This document shows positions 10,121-17,269 of a stretch of 64,000 bases of DNA, piece by piece. The position numbers were made by a program, and so were the translations under genes. Numbering within the stretch: position 1 is the first letter of the stretch; each line of letters starts with the position of its first letter. The notes below the pieces were generated by a model, which did not search any database, was not told the DNA's origin, and worked only from the letters and a program-made list of their open reading frames with translations. Source of the DNA: Rhinopithecimicrobium faecis (GTDB lineage Bacteria > Bacteroidota > Bacteroidia > Sphingobacteriales > Sphingobacteriaceae); NCBI GenBank assembly GCA_017942165.1, contig JAGKSB010000002.1:124001-188000 (forward strand). The letters run 5' to 3'.

Positions 10121-12358
10121 CTAAAACCCGAGGCGATCATCATCGAGCGGAGGCTCAGGGGTAGCACCTTGGAAATTAGAATATTTATTGCAGTCTATCG
10201 TTCGCGTTAAGCCCCCTTCTGGAAGCTCAAAATCCCCCTTAGAATATTTTAATTTAGGGTCCGCATAGACCTTTTTCATATAGAGGGCAAAGATAGGCAT
10301 CGCTGCATTCGCTCCTTGACCTGCACTCATGCTGTAGAAGGAAATGCCACGATCTTCAGCTCCAGTCCACACACCAGAAACAAGCTCAGGGGTGATCCCC
10401 ATAAACCAAGCATCAGAGTTGTCATTCGTGGTCCCTGTCTTTCCGCCGATTGGATTGCGTAAACCGAATTTCCACTGAATACGGCTTGCTGTACCGCCGT
10501 TAACGACTTTCTTCAACATATCCACCATAATATATGCCGTTTCAGAATTTAAAGCTTTCACGACTTTTGGCGCTTTCTCATAGATTGGGGTACCATTCTT
10601 ATCTTCTATTCGTAAGATCATCGTAGGCTCTACCCATGTTCCATGGTTTACAAAAGCAGAATAAGCACCTACCATATCATAGACAGAAGCTTCATAGGAC
10701 CCTAAAGCAATAGAAGGATAGGATGGCACTTCGGAGGTTATACCCATTTTCTTTGTCAACGAAGCGACCGCATCGGCACCCACTTCATTAATCAAATAGG
10801 CTGTAGCAAAGTTTTGCGACATAGCTAGGCCTTTCGATAAAGCGATGGGATTTCCTCCTTCAGCGGTACCTCGTGGTGACCAGCCGTTGTAATCTTGCTG
10901 ATAATTAGGCACAGTATAACACGGAGAATAGCCGTTGTCAATTGCGACAGCATAGGTAAAAGGCTTTGCTGTGGAGCCTACCTGCCGCGTACCCATCTTC
11001 ACTTGATCATATTTAAAATGTTCAAAATTAATCCCACCTACCCAAGCTTTAATATGCCCAGTCTTAGGCTCCATAGACATCATGGCATTGCGTAAGAACA
11101 ACTTATTGTATTTTATGGAGTCCATAGGAGTCATCACCGTATCGACATTTCCTTTCCAGGTAAATAGTGTCATAGGCACCTTGACATCAAAGGCTTTCCG
11201 TATTTCAGCATCTGATTTACCATCGTCTTTCATCACCCTGTAGCGATCAGAGCGCTTCATACCGGAGATCAGCAGCTTAGCTTTATCGCCCTTAAATGGG
11301 TTATTATGCTTCCATTGCTGCGTAAATGTGCGCTGTAAATCCTGCATCCACTCACGCTGCGCTTCTTCAGCATACTGCTGCATAGCGTAGTTAACCGTTG
11401 TATATATCTTTAAGCCATCACGATCTAAATCATAAGGAGTTCCATCGGGACGTGTAATTGACAGCTTCTTGAATTCTTTTTTGATTTCCTCCTTTAGTAC
11501 GGCACGGAAATAAGGGGCTAAACCCTCGCCATAGTTGGATATTTTTAATTTTAAACCGAGGGGTTTTTCCGTTGCCGCAGACTTTTCTTCCGCAGAAATA
11601 AAATTGGAAGCATACATATTTGCCAACACCGAATTTCTACGGTTTAGCGCATTCTGCGGGTAGCGTACTGGTGAGTATACACCGGGACCTTTTAGCATAC
11701 CGACTAATAAAGCCGCCTGCTCTGCCGTCAATTTATCGGGTGTAGTATTGAAATAGGTGCGTGCTGCGGACTTAATACCAAAAGTATTATAGGCCCCAAA
11801 ATCTACCGTATTAAAATACATTGTTATAATCTCTTCTTTCGTGTAATTACGCTCTAAACGTACCGCAGTAACCCATTCTTGAAATTTCTGAATGATACGT
11901 TTTAACGTATTTTTCGCTCTCCCATCGGAAAATAGATTCAGGGCCAGCTGCTGTGTAATTGTACTCGCCCCCTGCTTTCTACCCGTTAAATTGTAGAAAA
12001 TAATCGTTATAGTACGTTTGTAGTCAATCCCTGAATGACTATAGAAACGCTTATCTTCGGTAGATACTAAGGCCTGAATTAAAAAAGGGGAAAGCTCGGA
12101 ATATTTCACATTCGAGCGGTTTTGAATATAATAGGTCCCTAGTACACGGTCGTCCGAAGTAATTACTTCCGACGCCAGATTACTCTTAGGATTTTCTAAA
12201 TCCGAAAAGGTTGGCAGCTTACCAAACAACCCGATTCGAATACTTAGGATAAATAAAAAACCTAAGGCCACTAAAAAGATCAGAAATTTCCAAAAATTCC
12301 CCGTATAACGGCGTACATCCTCACTAGTTAGTTGATCTTGTTTTGTTTCTCGCTTCAT
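10121..12358 (-). CDS. mrcA: Bifunctional class A penicillin-binding protein 1A
   Basis: This enzyme polymerises and cross-links peptidoglycan at the outer face of the inner membrane. The 745-residue protein has a short cytoplasmic N-terminus and one membrane anchor (about 23-42). The glycosyltransferase (GT51) domain has EDKRFYSHSG (catalytic Glu 101), GASTITQQLA (130-139) and LERNYTKEEI. The transpeptidase domain has STAK (462-465, nucleophile Ser 462), SQN (514-516) and KTG (640-642). All catalytic motifs are intact. A TAnnTTTG element lies about 105 bp upstream. The name mrcA follows domain content; other class A PBPs share this architecture. Confidence 0.93.
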   Translation of the reverse strand: MKRETKQDQLTSEDVRRYTGNFWKFLIFLVALGFLFILSIRIGLFGKLPTFSDLENPKSNLASEVITSDDRVLGTYYIQNRSNVKYSELSPFLIQALVSTEDKRFYSHSGIDYKRTITIIFYNLTGRKQGASTITQQLALNLFSDGRAKNTLKRIIQKFQEWVTAVRLERNYTKEEIITMYFNTVDFGAYNTFGIKSAARTYFNTTPDKLTAEQAALLVGMLKGPGVYSPVRYPQNALNRRNSVLANMYASNFISAEEKSAATEKPLGLKLKISNYGEGLAPYFRAVLKEEIKKEFKKLSITRPDGTPYDLDRDGLKIYTTVNYAMQQYAEEAQREWMQDLQRTFTQQWKHNNPFKGDKAKLLISGMKRSDRYRVMKDDGKSDAEIRKAFDVKVPMTLFTWKGNVDTVMTPMDSIKYNKLFLRNAMMSMEPKTGHIKAWVGGINFEHFKYDQVKMGTRQVGSTAKPFTYAVAIDNGYSPCYTVPNYQQDYNGWSPRGTAEGGNPIALSKGLAMSQNFATAYLINEVGADAVASLTKKMGITSEVPSYPSIALGSYEASVYDMVGAYSAFVNHGTWVEPTMILRIEDKNGTPIYEKAPKVVKALNSETAYIMVDMLKKVVNGGTASRIQWKFGLRNPIGGKTGTTNDNSDAWFMGITPELVSGVWTGAEDRGISFYSMSAGQGANAAMPIFALYMKKVYADPKLKYSKGDFELPEGGLTRTIDCNKYSNFQGATPEPPLDDDRLGF

Positions 12359-12692
12359 TGTATATTTTCTACAGCTTATTGTATTATTACTATGGTAAAG
12401 TACAGCATATTACTAGGTTACACAGCTAACAGATAATGTGCCAAATCGTATTTATATGCGTACAAAGGTATTATAAATAATTTCAGGAATCTTTGCCAAT
12501 GCAGGAATTCACGGTAAAATTACTGATTCAGACGAACTTACTCGGCCAAAAGTATTAAAATATTTTTTTTAGATGCATACACGGGCTCAAAAATCCTTCG
12601 TTTTTAAGGGCAGGATAATTTATATTTAACAAATAATTCCGTGTAAAAGGAATATTTACAGCCTTATAAAAGATGTTAACGAACGAAAGCTC
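12359..12692. other. 334-bp gap between divergent mrcA and MFS genes
   Basis: No open reading frame with coding character is seen. The segment is AT-rich and carries the mrcA promoter element near 12463. No clear promoter for the rightward MFS gene, no hairpin and no repeat were recognised. Confidence 0.6.
12463..12470 (-). promoter_or_regulatory. Putative -7 element upstream of mrcA
   Basis: The minus strand reads TACCTTTG, an exact TAnnTTTG match, about 105 nt upstream of the mrcA start. The nearest TTG is 26 nt further upstream, so the -33 box is not convincing. Confidence 0.4.
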
Positions 12693-13907
12693 ATGGATAA
12701 AAAAGGATCGGCAAGTTTAATTTTCATATTTATAACCGTGGTTATAGATGTGATAGGGCTAGGAATTATTATACCCGTTATGCCAACCTTGATAAAGACA
12801 TTAATTGGAGGGAATCTCTCCGATGCCTCCAAGTATGGGGGGCTTCTGATGTTTTCATATGCCTTTACGCAGTTTTTCTTCGCCTCCGTGTTGGGGAATT
12901 TAAGCGATCGCTATGGGCGTCGACCTGTACTTTTATTTTCACTAGCAGGCTTCTGTGTAAATTATTGTCTGATGGGCTTTGCCCCAAGCATACTATGGCT
13001 TTTTATAGGTAGGCTTGTTGCCGGCATCACGGGGGCGAGTCATACCGTCGCTGCCGCCTATATTGCAGACATCAGCCCCGCAGAAAAAAAAGCACAAAAT
13101 TTTGGCCTCTTGGGGGCGGCCTTTGGCTTAGGATTTATTATTGGCCCCTTACTCGGTGGGCTACTCGGGCATTACGGCGCGCGGGTACCATTCTTTGCGG
13201 CCGCAGCCTTAAGTTTTATCAACCTTATCTATGGGTACTTTGTAATTCCAGAATCTTTAAAACCTGAATTTCGACGTCCTTTCCTTTGGCGAAATGCCAA
13301 TCCCGTGAGCTCCTTTAAGTTTCTTGCCCAATTCCCTAAAATAAAGGTCCTTATACTGGTTATTTTTCTAATAAATATTGGGGCGCATGCTGTGCAGAGC
13401 ACATGGTCCTACTATACCATGGAGCGTTACGGGTGGAATGAGCGTATGGTAGGCATCTCGTTGGGATTTATTGGCGTCTTACTAGCGATTGTGCAGGCGG
13501 GCTTACTACGGCTAATAATCCCGAAGTTAGGCTTAGCGAACAGCATTGTCGTGGGCATTGCTTTGAATTGCATCGCTATGCCGCTGATGGGGCTCGCGGC
13601 AGCACCGTGGATGCTCTTTGCGGCATCTATTCCCTATGTATTTTCAGGAATTGCGGGACCTGCAATACAGAGTTACATCTCCAACCACACACCATTAAAC
13701 AATCAAGGGCAAATTCAAGGAGGGCTTACTTCCGTAATCAGTCTGACCGCAATTATAGGCCCTCCTTTAATGAGTACATTATTTTCTTATTTCACGAATC
13801 CTACGGGAAAATGGTATCTCCCCGGAGCGCCCTTTTTTATGGCTGCCTTCTTGGCAATCATAGCCTTACTGTGCGTGGCCAACTATTTTAAAAAGCAAAC
13901 AGATTAA
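12693..13907 (+). CDS. MFS transporter, TetA-like (DHA1) drug/H+ antiporter family
   Basis: A 404-residue inner-membrane protein with about 12 predicted hydrophobic segments. Motif A, GNLSDRYGRRPVLL, lies in the loop after the second segment. The antiporter motif C, GLGFIIGPLLGG, lies in the fifth. Together they place it in the TCR/Tet branch of DHA1 proton-coupled exporters. Substrate cannot be read from the sequence: many chromosomal members of this branch do not confer tetracycline resistance and are simply labelled TCR/Tet family. It stands alone, divergent from mrcA and convergent with ispF. No TetR-type regulator is adjacent, which argues against a dedicated mobile resistance unit. Confidence 0.85.
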   Translation: MDKKGSASLIFIFITVVIDVIGLGIIIPVMPTLIKTLIGGNLSDASKYGGLLMFSYAFTQFFFASVLGNLSDRYGRRPVLLFSLAGFCVNYCLMGFAPSILWLFIGRLVAGITGASHTVAAAYIADISPAEKKAQNFGLLGAAFGLGFIIGPLLGGLLGHYGARVPFFAAAALSFINLIYGYFVIPESLKPEFRRPFLWRNANPVSSFKFLAQFPKIKVLILVIFLINIGAHAVQSTWSYYTMERYGWNERMVGISLGFIGVLLAIVQAGLLRLIIPKLGLANSIVVGIALNCIAMPLMGLAAAPWMLFAASIPYVFSGIAGPAIQSYISNHTPLNNQGQIQGGLTSVISLTAIIGPPLMSTLFSYFTNPTGKWYLPGAPFFMAAFLAIIALLCVANYFKKQTD

Positions 13908-13953
13908 GCCAGCCTTAAAAAAGCAGGGCACCTATAATAGGTAGGAAAACGTC

Positions 13954-14433
13954 TTAATTTTTCTCAAGTAAGCATACGGCATAGGCCACGACACCTTCCT
14001 GACGGCCTATAAAGCCCATGGTTTCATTGGTCGTCGCTTTAATAGAGATATCATCACTATCTAAGCCTGTAGCTTCCGCTAAATTGCTTTTCATAGCAGC
14101 AATATAGGGTTTAATCTTCGGCGCTTCTAAGCAAAGCATCGCGTCGATATTCCCAAGGGAGTATCCCTTATCTTTTATTAATTGGATACAGTGCTTCAAA
14201 AGTACGATACTCGAAATGCCCTTCCACTGATCGTCCGTATTGGGGAAATGGTAGCCTATATCCTCTAAATTTGCTGCCCCTAAGATAGCATCACAGATCG
14301 CATGCACTAATACATCGGCATCAGAATGTCCAAAAGCACCAGCGTGGTGATCCAGCTGTACGCCGCCCACAATAAAGGGATGTCCTTCTTTCATTTGGTG
14401 AACATCAAAACCAAAACCTACTTTTATTTTCAT
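13954..14433 (-). CDS. ispF: 2-C-methyl-D-erythritol 2,4-cyclodiphosphate synthase
   Basis: IspF converts CDP-ME 2-phosphate to ME-cPP and CMP in the non-mevalonate isoprenoid pathway. The 159-residue length is typical. The metal ligands D10, H12 (GFDVH) and H44 (GHSDADVLVH) are present, as are the conserved GHSDAD loop (35-40) and the C-terminal ATTNE and GRQEGV segments at the CDP site. The gene lies downstream of the GT5-like gene on the same strand but is separated from it by a strong terminator, so it is probably transcribed on its own. Confidence 0.97.
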   Translation of the reverse strand: MKIKVGFGFDVHQMKEGHPFIVGGVQLDHHAGAFGHSDADVLVHAICDAILGAANLEDIGYHFPNTDDQWKGISSIVLLKHCIQLIKDKGYSLGNIDAMLCLEAPKIKPYIAAMKSNLAEATGLDSDDISIKATTNETMGFIGRQEGVVAYAVCLLEKN

Positions 14434-14464
14434 GATAAGACGAATATAAGGATAAGAAAACTAA

Positions 14465-14495
14465 AAGAGGCTACACCCGTTAGATGTAGCCTCTT
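14465..14495 (-). terminator. Terminator after the GT5-like gene
   Basis: An 11-bp perfect stem (AAGAGGCTACA at 14465-14475 with 14485-14495) has a 9-nt loop. On the minus strand it continues into TTTTAGTTTTC. It lies just beyond the stop of the glycogen-synthase-like gene. Confidence 0.85.
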
Positions 14496-14517
14496 ATTTT
14501 ATTTTATGAAACAGGGA

Positions 14518-15342
14518 TTAGACTGTTGTCTCTTCTTCTACCGGCTCGAATTGATCGAACAAATCAGAAAATCCTTCATAATCCGTATCGCTCTGAGGTT
14601 CGAAGACGGCAATACCTGATGATTTAGCGTAGCTTAATACAGCGGCATTTACATTTTCATCAGCCACTACTGCGACATCCGAATAGCTTAACGCACCTTG
14701 ATAGATCGCTTCGTAGCTACCATCACCGTAAGGGGCAACTTCCTGCGCTGTCATATCTCCAGTAAGCGCCATCGCACCATATTTCGAAGTTAAAGTACCT
14801 GAAAATTCTTCGTTATATAACGAATATAATACTTTTACGCCTTTAAATGTTGGGTCATCTTTGTAAGCAGTCTTTAATAAGACAGGAACTAATGCGCTAA
14901 ACCAACCATGGCAGTGTACCACATCTGGGGACCAGCCTAATTTTTTAACAGTTTCCAGGGCTCCTTTACAGAAGAACGCTGAGCGCTCATTATTGTCTGC
15001 AAAGAATTGACCATTCTCATCAGAAAAAACTTTTTTCCGCTGAAAATAATCTTCATTGTCCAAAAAGTAAACTTGCATACGTGCGGCAGGCAATGAAGCT
15101 ACTTTAATTATGAGCGGATTATCATTGCTATCCACCACGATATTCATACCTGACAACCTTATCACTTCGTGAAGACGATTTCTGCGCTCATTAATATTAC
15201 CAAAACGTGGCATCAAGATTCTGATTTCAAAACCTTTTTCTTGCATTGCTTGTGGTAGTTGGCGAGTAATTTCAGAAATTTTACTTATTTCGAGGAAAGG
15301 CGACATCTCGTGGGTTATAAACAATATCTTCGTTTTTGCCAT
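14518..15342 (-). CDS. Half-size glycogen/starch-synthase-like protein (GT5 N-terminal domain only)
   Basis: The 274-residue protein resembles the N-terminal Rossmann domain of glycogen synthase: ILFITHEMSPF at the start, LMPRFG near 44-49 and the DVVHCHGWFSALVP segment in the middle. It is about half the length of GlgA (about 480 residues) and has no second GT-B domain. The ADP-glucose-binding KxGGL motif, expected at residues 18-22, reads EISKI. Glycogen synthase activity is therefore unlikely. The tail is acidic (EPVEEETTV). It is divergent from panC and has its own promoter. Similar short proteins annotated as glycogen synthase are, from general knowledge, common beside panC in Bacteroidota. 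The role is unknown; a regulatory or scaffolding function is only a guess. Confidence 0.75.
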   Translation of the reverse strand: MAKTKILFITHEMSPFLEISKISEITRQLPQAMQEKGFEIRILMPRFGNINERRNRLHEVIRLSGMNIVVDSNDNPLIIKVASLPAARMQVYFLDNEDYFQRKKVFSDENGQFFADNNERSAFFCKGALETVKKLGWSPDVVHCHGWFSALVPVLLKTAYKDDPTFKGVKVLYSLYNEEFSGTLTSKYGAMALTGDMTAQEVAPYGDGSYEAIYQGALSYSDVAVVADENVNAAVLSYAKSSGIAVFEPQSDTDYEGFSDLFDQFEPVEEETTV

Positions 15343-15387
15343 CTCCAGTTGTTTTTTTTAATTGTATAGAACAGTAAAATCGGTTCA

Positions 15388-15418
15388 CAAAGGTACAGAA
15401 AATAAATGAATTTTACAA
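15388..15418 (-). promoter_or_regulatory. Bacteroidota-type promoter of the GT5-like gene
   Basis: The minus strand has TTG (15418-15416), a 20-nt spacer and TACCTTTG (15395-15388). This matches the Bacteroidota consensus TTG-N19-21-TAnnTTTG, about 45 nt upstream of the start codon. Confidence 0.75.
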
Positions 15419-15482
15419 TTCTCTACAAATCATAGCTTTACATTAAGGAATTTTATACTCACTTTTGCAGCGATAAAACTTT

Positions 15483-16331
15483 TTGAAAGTGGAAATATTT
15501 AAAACAAAAAAAGCCCTGCAAGATTATTTAGAATCTGCGCGCTTGCAGCATAAAAAAATTGCTTTAGTACCCACCATGGGCGCCTTACATCAAGGACATA
15601 TCTCCTTAATTGACTACGCCAAACCCCTGTCGGATATTATTGTATGCAGTATTTTTGTAAATCCTACACAGTTTAATGATCCGAATGATTTAGCGAAATA
15701 TCCGAGACCCATAGCTAATGACATCCAATTATTGGAAGCTGCAAACTGTGATATTCTCTTCCAGCCGTCGGTAGAAGAGATGTACAGCGCAGATGAAAAA
15801 TGGTCCCTAGATTTAGGGAACTTAGCTAATATCTGGGAGGGTGAAAAACGACCAGGTCATTTTCAAGGGGTGACACAGATTGTATATAAACTATTTTCCT
15901 TAGTACAGCCTGATATTGCCTGCTTTGGGCAAAAAGATTTCCAACAAGTGATGGTCATCCAGCATATGATCCAGGTGAAACAGTTAGCCATAGAACTAGC
16001 CATATGCCCAATTATTCGCGCTGAAAATGGCTTAGCGTTAAGCTCCCGTAATAGCCGTCTTTCGGAAACGGCCTTGGAAGAGGCCCTGGCACTTTCTCGG
16101 GTACTGAGCTGGACAAAGGAAAATTTCCAACGACTACCACTCTCGGAATTAAATAGCGAAGCGCTACGCCAACTATCGGCAAGTGAAGGTGTCGAAGTGG
16201 AGTATTTTGCCATTTGTGAAAGCCGCAGCCTCGAGCAAGCGACAAGCATTGCCGATGACAAACAGTATGTAGCCCTGCTGACGGCATGGGTGGGGGGCGT
16301 TCGCCTGATCGATAATATGATATTGAATTAA
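15483..16331 (+). CDS. panC: Pantothenate synthetase (pantoate--beta-alanine ligase)
   Basis: PanC joins pantoate and beta-alanine with ATP to give pantothenate, the coenzyme A precursor. The 282-residue protein has PTMGALHQGH (30-39, HIGH-like nucleotide site), FVNPTQF (58-64), YPR (74-76), the CFGQKDFQQ segment near 147-155 and LSSRN. The reading frame opens with a TTG codon at 15483; an in-frame GTG is two codons later and no ATG lies near, so a non-ATG start is needed. panD follows 55 bp downstream, so the two form a pantothenate unit with beta-alanine made by PanD. Confidence 0.97.
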   Translation: MKVEIFKTKKALQDYLESARLQHKKIALVPTMGALHQGHISLIDYAKPLSDIIVCSIFVNPTQFNDPNDLAKYPRPIANDIQLLEAANCDILFQPSVEEMYSADEKWSLDLGNLANIWEGEKRPGHFQGVTQIVYKLFSLVQPDIACFGQKDFQQVMVIQHMIQVKQLAIELAICPIIRAENGLALSSRNSRLSETALEEALALSRVLSWTKENFQRLPLSELNSEALRQLSASEGVEVEYFAICESRSLEQATSIADDKQYVALLTAWVGGVRLIDNMILN

Positions 16332-16386
16332 CGATATTTTCCTTCTATCCCCTACTTTTTAATTTTTTAAGCTGTAATTTTGTAGC

Positions 16387-16737
16387 ATGACAATAGAGCT
16401 AATGAAATCCAAGATTCACCGTGTGCGTGTCACACAGGCTGAATTAAATTACGTTGGAAGTATCACCATTGATGAGGATTTAATGGATGCGGCAAATATT
16501 ATTGCCAATGAGAAAGTACAGATTGTAAACAATAACAATGGTGCGCGTTTAGAAACCTATGTTATTCCCGGTCAACGTGGATCTGGGACTATTTGTTTAA
16601 ATGGTGCTGCAGCACGTCTGGTACAAGTAGGTGATATCGTAATTATTATCTCTTATGCAAATATGACTCCAGAGGAAGCAAAAACACATATTCCAGCTGT
16701 CATTTTCCCCGATGACAATAACAAGCTGATAAAATAA
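16387..16737 (+). CDS. panD: Aspartate 1-decarboxylase proenzyme
   Basis: PanD makes beta-alanine from aspartate and supplies PanC. The 116-residue proenzyme has the self-cleavage site Gly24-Ser25 in [10 protein letters not shown]; Ser25 becomes the pyruvoyl cofactor. The conserved [11 protein letters not shown] and [21 protein letters not shown] segments are intact. It lies 55 bp after panC in the same direction and is closed by a strong terminator 45 bp downstream. Confidence 0.97.
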   Translation: MTIELMKSKIHRVRVTQAELNYVGSITIDEDLMDAANIIANEKVQIVNNNNGARLETYVIPGQRGSGTICLNGAAARLVQVGDIVIIISYANMTPEEAKTHIPAVIFPDDNNKLIK

Positions 16738-16782
16738 TCATTGATAGTTAGTCGCATTATACAAATCATTTAAGTAATTTTG

Positions 16783-16815
16783 AAACACTATATCCCAAGA
16801 TATAGTGTTTTTTTT
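16783..16815 (+). terminator. Terminator of panC-panD
   Basis: A 12-bp perfect stem (AAACACTATATC at 16783-16794 with 16799-16810) has the loop CCAA and a run of eight T (16808-16815). Confidence 0.95.
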
Positions 16816-16855
16816 GTTGTATTCTAAAACATATAGACCCTATTTAGCCTTATTT

Positions 16856-17176
16856 ATGGCCTTTCTGATGAGCAGTATTATCATCAGTGGTGTCATCTTT
16901 ATGCATAAGGAAATTACGTCTACAGGTGAGATTATAACACATATTCACCCCTATAATTTTGGGGAAAAGAATAAGCATCAGCATGACTCGGATGCACAAA
17001 TCCGCCTTTTAGATGTCTTGTATCACGGAACCTACTTGGAACCAAGTTTCACGAATCACTCCTTCTTAGCGCCAACTTTTTTCACAATTAATTACAGCTC
17101 AACAATATTCGATGATGTAATTAAGGCGACTATCTTTTATCTTTTCTTACGCGGCCCTCCAGCCTTAGCATACTAA
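16856..17176 (+). CDS. Small His-rich membrane-anchored or exported protein before a TonB receptor
   Basis: A 106-residue protein of unassigned function. The ATG at 16856 is chosen because the frame's earlier starts (GTG 16805, TTG 16814 and 16817) lie in or at the panD terminator; a TTG start at 16817 would add 13 residues. It has one hydrophobic N-terminal segment (AFLMSSIIISGVIFM), then a His-rich stretch with HIHPYNFG and NKHQHDSD, and a hydrophobic C-terminus. The His clusters suggest metal binding, but this is inference. It lies 93 bp upstream of a TonB-dependent receptor on the same strand and is probably co-transcribed with it. Confidence 0.6.
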   Translation: MAFLMSSIIISGVIFMHKEITSTGEIITHIHPYNFGEKNKHQHDSDAQIRLLDVLYHGTYLEPSFTNHSFLAPTFFTINYSSTIFDDVIKATIFYLFLRGPPALAY

Positions 17177-17269
17177 CAATAGCTAATCCTTTAAAGGATT
17201 TCATCACTTATGCAGCCTACAGCCTGTATAAGACTCTATATTTATGCTTTATTAATACCCTAGAAAAGA

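Noticed and set aside
13568..13891. 107-codon plus-strand frame inside the MFS gene
   Set aside because: It is an overlapping alternative frame of a well-supported membrane protein.
12693..13907. Mobile tetracycline-resistance gene
   Set aside because: No TetR-type repressor, transposase or terminal repeats are adjacent, and the gene sits between core genes, so it is treated as a chromosomal DHA1 transporter.
13930..13942. Terminator at the MFS/ispF junction (ACCTATAATAGGT)
   Set aside because: The stem is only about 6 bp of mostly A:T pairs without a clear T tract, too weak to call.
15863..16287. Two minus-strand frames of 132 and 91 codons in panC
   Set aside because: Both are shadows of panC, with no signal, motif or homology recognised.
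16805..16855. Longer N-terminus for the His-rich protein from GTG 16805
   Set aside because: The GTG lies inside the panD terminator stem, so it cannot be a sensible start.
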